From contig JAZOAL010000034.1 in assembly GCA_045595425.1 (NCBI GenBank), forward strand, positions 1-20,333: a DNA stretch of 20,333 nt. The letters run 5' to 3'. Below, one piece after another: positions 1 to 7,212 of this stretch. The stretch comes from SIG710 sp045595425. Its GTDB lineage: Bacteria > Bacillota > Clostridia > Oscillospirales > CAG-272. Within the stretch, counting starts at the first letter, position 1. The number at the start of each line of letters is the position of its first letter. The translations under genes and the position numbers were made by a program. Below the pieces are notes generated by a model that was not told the origin of the DNA, made no database searches, and worked only from the letters and a program-made list of their open reading frames with translations.

Positions 1-104
1 CCTTTTTGCCCCCAAAGAGCACGGGGGCAAAAAGGGTTTGTGCAGAGCGAACTGCTTTCGTCAGCGATGATCGATTATTTAGAGCGATAATCGCAGTTCG
101 CTCT
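1..104. repeat. Two consecutive strong hairpins
   Basis: The first is a perfect 13-bp stem (1-13 with 23-35, a CCTTTTTGCCCCC arm) and a 9-nt loop. The second is a perfect 12-bp stem (44-55 with 93-104, arm AGAGCGAACTGC) that encloses a smaller stem (73-78 with 87-92). The first may end transcription coming from outside the window, but no clear T-tract follows it on the plus strand. The nested second stem looks more like an intergenic repeat or a structured RNA. Bases 105-299 are AT-rich leader of the next gene; I found no convincing promoter there. Confidence 0.6.
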
Positions 105-299
105 TGGTTGTTTTGGAGAAATTAACTTTGAGATCGAATGCGGTCAGGTGAATTTTTTTGGATGGTTTGCTCGTGATTTGAAATATAAATGTTTTATAAT
201 TATCTAAATTGTAAATAAAAATGAAAAGGGCTTTCTTTTCATTTTGATTTGTGTTATACTTGATACCGATTTAAAGCTTTTTACTTTCAGGAGGAAAAA

Positions 300-1523
300 A
301 TGTTTAATAATTTTAAGAAAACGCTTATTATCATGCTTGCTTTTGCGCTTATGCTTGTATTTGCATCCTGCCAGCTTTCCGAGCACATTGGTAAAAATAC
401 CGACACCGGTACGGCTGCAGGCACCGACACCGCGGCAGGTAACGATCCCACCGAAACAGGCGAGGATACCGAGTCCGGGAATCTTTCAACCGATCCTGAG
501 GACTATATTCCCGAGGGGATCGATGTCGATTATTCGATGGACTATATGAACGAAGATCTTACTGCTTTTGTAACTCTTGGAGAATATAAGGGAATTTCGG
601 CATCTGTCAGCACCTATGTTGTTGACGATGAATATTTGGACGAAAAGATCGGTGCCCTTCTTGAAGATGCGGCAGCTCCCGCGCAGATAACAGACCGCAA
701 AACTGCCGAGGGAGATACTATATGCGTTGACTATGTCGGTACGCTTGACGGAGTTGCTTTCGGGGGCGGAAGTGCAGAGAATGTTTCTATCAATCTTGTG
801 GAGAACAGTGGTTATATTCCCGGATTTACGGATGGAATGTATGATGTCATGCCTGGAGAAACGGTGAGCTACGATGTTACATTCCCTGAGGAATACAGTC
901 TGAATCCCGATCTTGCGGGAAAGAAAACCGTATTTACCGTTACCGTTCATTATATTGAGGGTGAGGAGGTAGTTCCTGAGCTTAACGATGATTTTGTAAA
1001 AACCTATTATTCATCTGCAGGCTGTGAAACTGTTGCACAGTTTAAAGAATATTATAAGGATCTTCTTGAGAAGGAACGCTTGGAAGCATTTAAGGAAGAC
1101 GCTTTCGGCATTGTTTGGGAAACCATCGTGGGAAATGCGGCCACTATTGAGCTTCCTCAGCAGGCGGTGGACGCTTTTTATTGGAACACACGTTCAAAAA
1201 TGTCCGCATATTGCGCGGCATACGGCATGACATATGAGGAGTACCTTGCTTACTATAACAAAACCGATGCGGAACAGAGAAAAGAGGCGGAGGACTATAT
1301 CAAAGAGGATATCGTTATATATTCAATAGTAAAGGCCGAGGGGATCGAGCTCACAGAGGAAGAATTTAATGCGGAGCTTGCCGCTTATTGTGAAGCAAAC
1401 GATCTAACCGAAGAATATGTGATAGAAACCTATACCGAGGAGCAGGTCAGAAGTGTGTTCCAGTGGAACAAGCTGATGGATGCCGTATATGAATGGAGCA
1501 ATATTACCGAGGTTATTGAATAA
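300..1523 (+). CDS. Trigger-factor-like FKBP peptidyl-prolyl isomerase lipoprotein
   Basis: 407 aa. The N-terminus has a basic stretch, a hydrophobic segment and a lipobox-like FASC with Cys24 as the lipid-attachment candidate. A Thr/Gly/Asp-rich linker (about 25-75) follows. Residues about 137-222 resemble the FKBP domain of trigger factor (VDYVGTLDG near the start, GFTDGMYDVMPGE in the middle, VTVHYI at the end). Residues about 225-407 resemble the helical C-terminal chaperone domain. The N-terminal ribosome-binding domain of classical trigger factor is absent. The inferred role is a folding catalyst or chaperone for exported proteins outside the membrane. The start is fixed by AGGAGG just upstream. 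It stands alone on the plus strand and ends before a strong bidirectional terminator. The fold assignment is by motif and length only. Confidence 0.85.
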   Translation: MFNNFKKTLIIMLAFALMLVFASCQLSEHIGKNTDTGTAAGTDTAAGNDPTETGEDTESGNLSTDPEDYIPEGIDVDYSMDYMNEDLTAFVTLGEYKGISASVSTYVVDDEYLDEKIGALLEDAAAPAQITDRKTAEGDTICVDYVGTLDGVAFGGGSAENVSINLVENSGYIPGFTDGMYDVMPGETVSYDVTFPEEYSLNPDLAGKKTVFTVTVHYIEGEEVVPELNDDFVKTYYSSAGCETVAQFKEYYKDLLEKERLEAFKEDAFGIVWETIVGNAATIELPQQAVDAFYWNTRSKMSAYCAAYGMTYEEYLAYYNKTDAEQRKEAEDYIKEDIVIYSIVKAEGIELTEEEFNAELAAYCEANDLTEEYVIETYTEEQVRSVFQWNKLMDAVYEWSNITEVIE

Positions 1524-1565
1524 ATATCTGTCTTTAAGGATGAAGGGACTATGATATTCACCGGG

Positions 1566-1583
1566 GAGCTTCGGGAGAAGCTC
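1566..1583. other. Small hairpin downstream of the FKBP lipoprotein gene
   Basis: GAGCTTC and GAAGCTC form a 7-bp stem with a GGGA tetraloop. No T-tract follows. It may protect the mRNA 3' end or be incidental. Confidence 0.35.
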
Positions 1584-1642
1584 ATATCCCTTGGCGATAT
1601 ATCCCAAACAGAATGTGAAAAATGACTGTAAAAACGGTCGAC

Positions 1643-1699
1643 AAATTAAAAGCATTAGGCATGCCGCCTGTTTGACGGGATGCCTAATGCTTTTAATTT
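1643..1699. terminator. Bidirectional terminator between convergent genes
   Basis: A perfect 20-bp stem (1643-1662 with 1680-1699) has a 17-nt loop. The outer part of each arm is A/T-rich (AAATTAAAAG / CTTTTAATTT), which gives a U-rich 3' arm on both strands. It lies between the plus-strand FKBP lipoprotein gene and the minus-strand M23 gene, as expected for a shared terminator. Confidence 0.8.
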
Positions 1700-1723
1700 A
1701 TGAAAACGATAATGATTAGAGAC

Positions 1724-1820
1724 AAACAATAATTTAGCGGTGCGTGAGGACACCCGTAAGCCTTCCCCGCTGGGGAAGGCTTAGGTCGCTACCATTCGTC
1801 TCTCCGCTAAATTATTGCTT
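1724..1820. repeat. MITE-like hairpin repeat (AAACAATAATTTA family)
   Basis: The ends form a 14-bp perfect inverted repeat (1727-1740 with 1804-1817, arm CAATAATTTAGCGG). The centre has a perfect 12-bp stem with a 3-nt loop (1757-1768 with 1772-1783, arm TAAGCCTTCCCC). The left end contains the 13-mer AAACAATAATTTA, which recurs at 6806-6818 (inverted) and 12305-12317. The right end shares TTCGTCTC-N6-AAATTATTG with 6793-6815. It contains no ORF of note. Bases 1524-1860 hold this repeat, the terminator and the small hairpin, and no convincing gene. Confidence 0.6.
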
Positions 1821-1860
1821 GTATAGATATTTTTGAACTCTTTTTTGCTTTTTTGGGAAC

Positions 1861-2637
1861 TTATGATTCATAAGATTCGTCTACTGTAAGTGAAACCAGT
1901 GAAGCTTCGTCGAAATAGTCCAAGGGATCAGCGGATTTTCCGCCTACGGTCATTTCAAAATGCAGATGCGGTTCTTCGGCAATCTCGATCATTGCGGTAT
2001 TGCCTACCGATGCAATAAGCTGTCCGGATACCACGTTTGCTCCTTCCTCGATTCCGGAAACCGCTTCCGTGGAGAGGTTTTTGTATACCGTGTAGCATTC
2101 GCCGCTGTGGCTGATGGCTATGCAGCTCCCCATCAGCGGATCCTGCCAGACCTGAGATACAATGCCGTCTGCCGCGGCATAAACAGGCGCGCCTTCGGCT
2201 GTAACGATGTCTATTCCCGTATGAATTCTGTAATCATTCATTGTTGAGGAATATACCTGCACATCGGTATCGTGTCCTTTTGACAGGATACCTGATGTCG
2301 GAAGCGTGAATTTTGGCGGTGAGGACACTACGGGCTCTGCCGGATCATCGTTTATAGATGCTTCGGCCTCGGAGGTCTGTGGTGGAGCTTGTGTGTCGGG
2401 TTTGTTTGAGGTTCCTTTGGTTCGGTCTGTGGTTATGGGGGCTGTTGTGATGCTGTCTGTTGCCGATTCGGTATCCATAACGGTTTCGCTGCCGCTTGGG
2501 TCAAGTGGGTCTTTTGTTCGCCTGCTTGCCGCCGAAGTGATCGCTATAATAACGGCGATGGCAAAAAGCAGTGTTACTGTGACGATATACAGCACTCGGT
2601 TGACTTTGCGATTGTTTTGCATAGGTGTTTGATTCAT
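1861..2637 (-). CDS. Membrane-anchored M23/LytM-family peptidase (SpoIIQ-like)
   Basis: 258 aa from the ATG at 2637, chosen because AAGGAGA lies just upstream; an in-frame start at 2739 has no such site. A short cytoplasmic tail is followed by one membrane segment (about 14-36), a Ser/Thr/Pro-rich linker (about 40-110) and a C-terminal LytM domain. Zinc ligands fit H139 and D143 in HTGID and H226 in HLHFE (H224, H226), so the enzyme looks catalytically intact. M23 enzymes cleave peptide crosslinks in peptidoglycan. The stretch before the first ligand (VYSSTMNDYRIHTGID) resembles the SpoIIQ/LytM group that connects forespore and mother cell in sporulating Firmicutes, but the neighbourhood has no sporulation gene. 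It could equally be a vegetative envelope hydrolase. It is convergent with the FKBP gene. Confidence 0.85.
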   Translation of the reverse strand: MNQTPMQNNRKVNRVLYIVTVTLLFAIAVIIAITSAASRRTKDPLDPSGSETVMDTESATDSITTAPITTDRTKGTSNKPDTQAPPQTSEAEASINDDPAEPVVSSPPKFTLPTSGILSKGHDTDVQVYSSTMNDYRIHTGIDIVTAEGAPVYAAADGIVSQVWQDPLMGSCIAISHSGECYTVYKNLSTEAVSGIEEGANVVSGQLIASVGNTAMIEIAEEPHLHFEMTVGGKSADPLDYFDEASLVSLTVDESYES

Positions 2638-3048
2638 GATTATGTCTCCTTTTTTGTTTTGGTTTCTAATATTTTTGACGGCACGGACAGGTTTTATGCG
2701 GCAAAATAGTATTAGCCGATATTTTATGTAAAAAAACACATTGGGAGAGAAAAATTTTAACCATTTGTAAAAAAAATGTGTATTTTTTCAAAAAACTGGT
2801 TTGGTATGCTCAAAAAGTATTAAAAATCAAGCTTTTACAAGGATTGCTAAACTGAAAAAAAGTTGGTTGTTTGCACAATTTTTTTGCTGTTTCTATTGAC
2901 TTTTATCCCAATCTTTGCTATAATAAGTTAAAATAAGCGGTGGGTAGGGGTAATAATGCTGTTTTTTCACCGCAGTGTACCTATTGGGAATGTTTGAAGA
3001 CTTTTGACCGTCTATATTCCTGCGAAAGATTATACTTGGAGGTTTTTA
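2638..3048. other. AT-rich divergent intergenic region
   Basis: This 411-bp gap separates the minus-strand M23 gene from the plus-strand SLH gene. It contains the AAGGAGA site of the M23 gene, a long A/T-rich stretch, and the promoter at 2896-2924 for the SLH gene. The SLH mRNA would begin near 2931. Its first 45 nt can form a 6-bp stem (GCGGTG 2937-2942 with CACCGC 2968-2973). No gene was recognised in it. Confidence 0.5.
2896..2924 (+). promoter_or_regulatory. Sigma-A promoter of the first SLH gene
   Basis: The -35 is TTGACT (2896-2901), the spacer is 17 bp, and the -10 is a perfect TATAAT (2919-2924). It lies 125 bp upstream of the start codon, leaving an untranslated leader of about 118 nt. 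Confidence 0.75.
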
Positions 3049-4173
3049 ATGAAAAAGAATGGTTTTTCAGCTAAAGTTCTCGCCGTATTTTTGGCGGTGG
3101 CTCTGTGCATGCCTTGCTTTGCTTTCTCTGCGTTTGCGGATGAAACGGGCAAGCTTTCGATGAGCAGCATTGAAGCTAAATCCGGAGATTTAATATCGGT
3201 TTCGATAAATATTACAAATAATCCCGGTATTGCGGGAATCAAGCTTAACATTTCATTTGATAACGCATATCTTACTCCTGTTTCGGTGAAGGCGGGAAGT
3301 GCCTTAAATACATCTATTATTTCAAATATTCAGTCGGCATCAAATGTTGCGTCTCTCAAAAATCTTACCGCCGTTTTCTATGGCGTGGAAAATGTTTACA
3401 AGACAGGTTCGATTGTAGTTGTCACTTTCCGTATCAAGGAAACAGATAAAGATGTGATGACATATGTCAGTGCTGTATGCGAAGAGGCTACAAATGAGAA
3501 TCTTGATGATGTAATATTCGGAGCTGTCAGCTCCAGAGTGAGCATCGCTGCCGCAGAGGCTGATGATAAGGACGATAAAGAGGAGATAACTCCTGTTAAA
3601 GCTGATATCGATCTTAAGCGCGGTGCAAGCAAAATGAAGTACATGGCGGGTTATTCCGACGGTACCTTCAAGCCTACTCAGGCGGCAACAAGATATGAGG
3701 TTGTCGAATGCTTCAATGAGCTTTTTGATGTTGGTTTAAAGGTTGATCAGTCTATCTCGTTTAAGGATGTTGATTCCAAGCACAATGCGATGGTTAAGCT
3801 CTTTGCGGCTGCAGGCGTTATCAACGGTTATCCCAGCGATAATACCTTCCGCGGAACGAAAACTATCACTCGTGCAGAATTCTGCAAGATAGTTACCGTG
3901 CTCCTTGATCTTGATGTTGACCGCGCTATCGACCAGGGCTTTAACGATGTTAAGAGTCACTGGGCTAAAGATTTTATCAACATTTGCGCAAGAGAAGGAC
4001 TTGTTCAGGGTAAGGGTGCAGGCAGATTTGATCCCGATGGTGAGATCAAGAGATGCGAGGTTGTAACTCTTATCAACCGTATCACAGGCGCAAAGGCAGG
4101 TACATCTTGCAGCTACTCTGATGTTCCTTCAGATGCTTGGTACTTCGGCGCTGTAGCGGCTGCCGCAAAATAA
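3049..4173 (+). CDS. Secreted cohesin-domain protein with C-terminal SLH repeats
   Basis: 374 aa from the ATG at 3049, which follows GGAGG; an upstream in-frame start at 3004 lacks a site. A signal peptide (cleavage likely after AFA at 28-30) precedes a cohesin-like beta domain (about 33-164, with NNPGIAGIKLNISFDN as the recognisable core). An acidic linker (about 165-190) leads to SLH sequence from about 195 to the end. SLH motifs bind pyruvylated secondary cell wall polymer, so this is probably a surface anchor presenting a cohesin. The arginine-glutamate motif appears as TRYE, TRAE and KRCE. The SLH register is permuted: it starts with the second half of a repeat (GYSDGTFKP) and stops after a first half (DAWYFGAVAAAAK). 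It is probably co-expressed with the related gene 110 bp downstream. No dockerin partner is visible here. Confidence 0.85.
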   Translation: MKKNGFSAKVLAVFLAVALCMPCFAFSAFADETGKLSMSSIEAKSGDLISVSINITNNPGIAGIKLNISFDNAYLTPVSVKAGSALNTSIISNIQSASNVASLKNLTAVFYGVENVYKTGSIVVVTFRIKETDKDVMTYVSAVCEEATNENLDDVIFGAVSSRVSIAAAEADDKDDKEEITPVKADIDLKRGASKMKYMAGYSDGTFKPTQAATRYEVVECFNELFDVGLKVDQSISFKDVDSKHNAMVKLFAAAGVINGYPSDNTFRGTKTITRAEFCKIVTVLLDLDVDRAIDQGFNDVKSHWAKDFINICAREGLVQGKGAGRFDPDGEIKRCEVVTLINRITGAKAGTSCSYSDVPSDAWYFGAVAAAAK

Positions 4174-4283
4174 AATTCAGGAAAGAATTTGTTATATTCG
4201 CGGGCAATACGATTTTCACAAAGGAAATCCGATGAGATGACTCATCTTCATATATAAACAAAAACATTTTTAAGGAGAATAAA

Positions 4284-6431
4284 ATGAAAAAGAGAATTTT
4301 AAGTGTCTTTCTCGCCGCACTCATGGTGCTCGGCTCTGTAGGAACATTTGCTATCGGCGCATCTGCTGCAGAGTATGAAGATTTCACAATTGCACTCGAG
4401 GCAGGGGAGCTTAAGGACGGATCCGTTCATGTTGACCTTGTGGTTGCTAACAACCCCGGCTTTGCAGGTCTCGAACTCGAGGTAAAGTTCGACAACACAA
4501 AGCTTCAGCTTCAGAGCTATGACAAAAACGGAACTTCAGTTGATTCCATATTTGGCTGCATTTCAAACATGACAAAAGCTGAAGACCTTTCTACACTTAC
4601 ACATGTTAAATATGTTGTTGTCAACTTAGACCCAGAACATATGGGTGAGAATCTTCCGGCAGATAACGGTAAACTCTTGGGTCTGGACTTTAATGTTGTT
4701 GGTCAGTTTGAGTCTACAGATATCACAATTGAGCTTAGTAGTTGCTTCAGCACTGATGAAGCCAAGCCTGGAGAAATGAAAGATCTCGAGCCCACTCTTG
4801 TTAACACAACCATTGCTCCCCCTAAGGCGTTCACAGATGTAACTCTTGAGAATGGAACATTTACATATGACGGTCAGCCCAAGAGCCTTGCGCTTAGCGG
4901 CAATACCGCAGGCGTTACCGCTGAGTGGACAGGAAATGGTAAGGTTGATGCAGGTGAATACACAGTTACCGCAGTTATTTCCAAGACCGGTTATATTACT
5001 ACAACCTTAACCGCTACACTCACAATCGAGCCTAAGGAAGTTAAGCTTGCAGGTGTTGATCTCTGGCCCACAACCGAAGGAAGAGTTCCCGAGATCAAGT
5101 CCTATGCTCCTTATGCAGTAGATGGTTCTGTTGATGTAGCTATCAATGACACAGGCGACAATGTTGTTGCTGCAAACGGCAATACATATATTATCACCGG
5201 CCTTGAGTCTGCAAACAGTAACTATACACTCGATACAACCGTTGCTACCCTCGTTGTTGGCGAGGATGCTTTCGCTCAGACTGTTGTAGATGTAGCTGAT
5301 ATCGAAAACACTGCAGGCACTGCAAATTATGTTTCTCCCGTTGCTGAAAAGCTCCCCGCTGCCCCCGAGCTCCCCTATGGCTTTAGCCTTGAGGTTGTAC
5401 CTACAGCAGATGGCATGATCGATGCGAACGGTAATATAGTTGCAAGACCCGAAGAGCGTGTTGTTGTTCCTGTTGTATATAAGGTTCTTGATGCTTCGGG
5501 TGCAGATACAAACGCTACTGTTACTATATATTATGAAATTATTGAGCAGTCCTCCGATGCTGAAACTCTTGCAGCACTTCTTCTTTACTATCACAAGAAG
5601 CTCGCAGAGATCCAGACCCCTGTTGAGGCTGTAACAGCCAGCGTTGCATCCGGCTCCAGCGTTGCTGCAGGCACAACTGTTGAGCTTAAGACTGCTACTG
5701 CAGGCGCAACAATCTATTACACAACAGACGGCACAACTGCTACTGTTCTCTCCAATGTTTATACAGGTCCTATCACTATCAAAGAGAATATGACCATCAA
5801 TGCATTCGCAAAGAAGAGCGGAATGAAGACAAGCGCTTCTGCAAGCTTCACCTATACTATTTCTGCTACATCCATTGATCTCAAGGACAATGCAGCTGAA
5901 ATCAAGTATATGGACGGTTATGCTGACGGTACCTTCAAGCCCACTCAGGATGCTACAAGATATGAAGTAGTTGCAGCTCTTGCAAACGTATTTGATATCA
6001 CTTCCACAAATTCTCCCAAGGCTCTCACAGATGTTTCCGCAGATTATAAGGCTGTTGTTGATCTCTTCACAGCAGCAGGCATTATCGATGGTTACACAGA
6101 TAATACCTTCCGCGGCAATAATCCTATCAAGCGTTCGGAGGTTGCTAAGATCATCTGCGTAATGATGGATCTTGATACCAAGAATGCTAAGGATGCAGGC
6201 TTCAACGATGTTGAAGGTTGGGCAGAAGAGTATATCAATGCTTGTGCAGAAGCAGGTTATGTTCAGGGTAAGGGCGAAGGCAGATTTGCTCCCGATGAAT
6301 ATATCACTCGTGCACAGCTTGCAACTCTTATCAACAACATCACAGGTGCTAAGGCAGGCACAAGCTGCTCTTACAGCGATGTTGCAGAGGATGCTTGGTA
6401 CTTTGGCGCAGTTGCTGCTGCTGCAAAGTAA
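4284..6431 (+). CDS. Large secreted multi-domain surface protein: cohesin, Ig-like/MBG, chitobiase-C-like, SLH
   Basis: 715 aa. The start follows AAGGAG. Order: signal peptide (1 to about 29, ending ASA), cohesin-like domain (about 33-175, core VANNPGFAGLELEVKFDN), MBG/Ig-like domain (about 182-255, with TYDGQPKSL and YTVTAVISKTGY), a poorly defined beta-rich region (about 256-445), a chitobiase C-terminal-type domain (about 446-526, with ATIYYTTDGT and TINAFAKKSG), and SLH sequence from about 533. The SLH arginine motifs are TRYE, KRSE and TRAQ; the last has lost its usual Glu. The C-terminus ends in the same DAWYFGAVAAAAK as the upstream gene. Inferred role: a wall-anchored surface or adhesin/scaffold protein, possibly holding dockerin-bearing partners. 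A strong terminator follows. Confidence 0.85.
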   Translation: MKKRILSVFLAALMVLGSVGTFAIGASAAEYEDFTIALEAGELKDGSVHVDLVVANNPGFAGLELEVKFDNTKLQLQSYDKNGTSVDSIFGCISNMTKAEDLSTLTHVKYVVVNLDPEHMGENLPADNGKLLGLDFNVVGQFESTDITIELSSCFSTDEAKPGEMKDLEPTLVNTTIAPPKAFTDVTLENGTFTYDGQPKSLALSGNTAGVTAEWTGNGKVDAGEYTVTAVISKTGYITTTLTATLTIEPKEVKLAGVDLWPTTEGRVPEIKSYAPYAVDGSVDVAINDTGDNVVAANGNTYIITGLESANSNYTLDTTVATLVVGEDAFAQTVVDVADIENTAGTANYVSPVAEKLPAAPELPYGFSLEVVPTADGMIDANGNIVARPEERVVVPVVYKVLDASGADTNATVTIYYEIIEQSSDAETLAALLLYYHKKLAEIQTPVEAVTASVASGSSVAAGTTVELKTATAGATIYYTTDGTTATVLSNVYTGPITIKENMTINAFAKKSGMKTSASASFTYTISATSIDLKDNAAEIKYMDGYADGTFKPTQDATRYEVVAALANVFDITSTNSPKALTDVSADYKAVVDLFTAAGIIDGYTDNTFRGNNPIKRSEVAKIICVMMDLDTKNAKDAGFNDVEGWAEEYINACAEAGYVQGKGEGRFAPDEYITRAQLATLINNITGAKAGTSCSYSDVAEDAWYFGAVAAAAK

Positions 6432-6461
6432 TATAGCATATATTTGCAAAAATAATAACTT

Positions 6462-6494
6462 AGGGCTGTCGCCACTTTGCGACAGCCCTTTTTA
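6462..6494 (+). terminator. Intrinsic terminator of the second SLH gene
   Basis: A perfect 11-bp stem (AGGGCTGTCGC 6462-6472 with 6479-6489) with a 6-nt loop is followed directly by a T-run. It lies about 30 bp after the stop codon. Confidence 0.9.
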
Positions 6495-6521
6495 TCGGAT
6501 GGCAGGATGCTATGCAGAGAT

Positions 6522-6818
6522 ATAAACAATATTTGTCGGGCAGTGATGGCGATGGCAAAATAGAAGTTTTGATAAAACTTTTTCAAAAGTTTTCGCCGAT
6601 CCAACGCGCGTAGCGTTGGTCGCCACCGCAGTGGCGAAACCCTCTATCGGCGCTTTCTTTTTGCAAAGAAAAAGCTAACAAAAAGAAAACGCCGCTTGGG
6701 AGATTTCGCCGTCTGCGGACGGCGACAAGCGCACGCGCGCCCCGGCCGCGCAAGCTTCCCCCAAAGCTTGACCAAAACTTTTAATTATTACGTTCGTCTC
6801 ACAGATAAATTATTGTTT
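6522..6818. repeat. Hairpin-rich intergenic repeat element
   Basis: The element ends in TAAATTATTGTTT (6806-6818, the inverse of AAACAATAATTTA) and starts near a degenerate copy (AAACAATATTTG at about 6524). Between them are many stems: 6574-6582 with 6585-6593; 6601-6607 with 6613-6619; 6620-6626 with 6631-6637; 6649-6663 with 6679-6693 (14 of 15 paired); 6706-6713 with 6718-6725; and 6751-6757 with 6764-6770. An outer AAAAGTTTT (6585) can also pair with AAAACTTTT (about 6774). I found no gene in 6432-7212. Base composition here (GC-rich palindromes such as 6721-6750) differs from the neighbouring genes. Confidence 0.55.
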
Positions 6819-6891
6819 GGCATCTTAATTATAATAATTTGTTGAATTGACACCGATCATTGAATTTAGAGACAAAATAGTATTCAAACCC

Positions 6892-6920
6892 TTGACAAAA
6901 GGTGAAAAATGTGTTAAAAT
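6892..6920 (+). promoter_or_regulatory. Sigma-A promoter of pheST
   Basis: Perfect -35 TTGACA (6892-6897), 17-bp spacer, -10 TAAAAT (6915-6920). It sits directly upstream of the T-box leader, so transcription should start near 6927. Confidence 0.85.
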
Positions 6921-6926
6921 ACCATA

Positions 6927-7183
6927 AATGCTGTGAAAAAGTTTGCCTTTTTCGTTAAGACACAGTTCAGAGACGGTTGCCATGGGCTGAAAGCGACCGC
7001 TGTGGCAGAAAAAGAGTGTTTCGCTTTGGAGCAGAGTGGGTGAAGAAGAGCCTTTTGCTTTTTTGTAGTCCGCTTCGGGCTGTTCCGTTAAAGACAGAAT
7101 GAGTTGTCCGTGCCTGCACGGAAATTCAGGTGGTAACACGAAGCTTTGCTCCGTCCTGAAATATGGATGGAGCTTATTTTTTT
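6927..7183 (+). ncRNA. T-box leader (tRNA-Phe-responsive riboswitch) of pheST
   Basis: The T-box core AGGTGGTAACACG is at 7128-7140; its TGGT would pair with the ACCA end of uncharged tRNA. Upstream is a stem I region with the conserved-looking CAGAGA near 6970 and a likely specifier codon TTC (Phe) at 7020-7022 (tentative). A stem (CCGTGC 7108-7113 with GCACGG 7116-7121) precedes the T-box. The antiterminator pairs TTCAGG (7125-7130) with CCTGAA (7155-7160). This excludes the terminator at 7148-7183. Known logic of the class: uncharged tRNA stabilises the antiterminator and switches on the synthetase genes. Confidence 0.88.
7148..7183 (+). terminator. Regulated terminator of the T-box leader
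   Basis: GCTCCGTCC (7148-7156) pairs with GGATGGAGC (7165-7173), with one G-U pair, and is followed by TTATTTTTTT. Its 5' arm overlaps the antiterminator 3' arm, giving two exclusive folds. Confidence 0.88.
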
Positions 7184-7212
7184 GAAAATAATTCGAAAGG
7201 ATATATAAAACC

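Noticed and set aside
230..260. Possible promoter of the FKBP lipoprotein gene (TATACT at 254-259)
   Set aside because: The -35 at the right distance (CTTTCT) is a poor match, so I did not call it.
1551..1625. 24-codon open frame after the FKBP gene (starts MIFTGELREK)
   Set aside because: It is short, has a weak ribosome site and no recognisable family. It could be a remnant, but nothing supports it.
5007..6449. 480-aa open frame on the minus strand
   Set aside because: It lies wholly opposite the second SLH gene, whose domains and signal peptide are clear. The antisense product is low-complexity and rich in Cys, Ser and Ile, with no domain.
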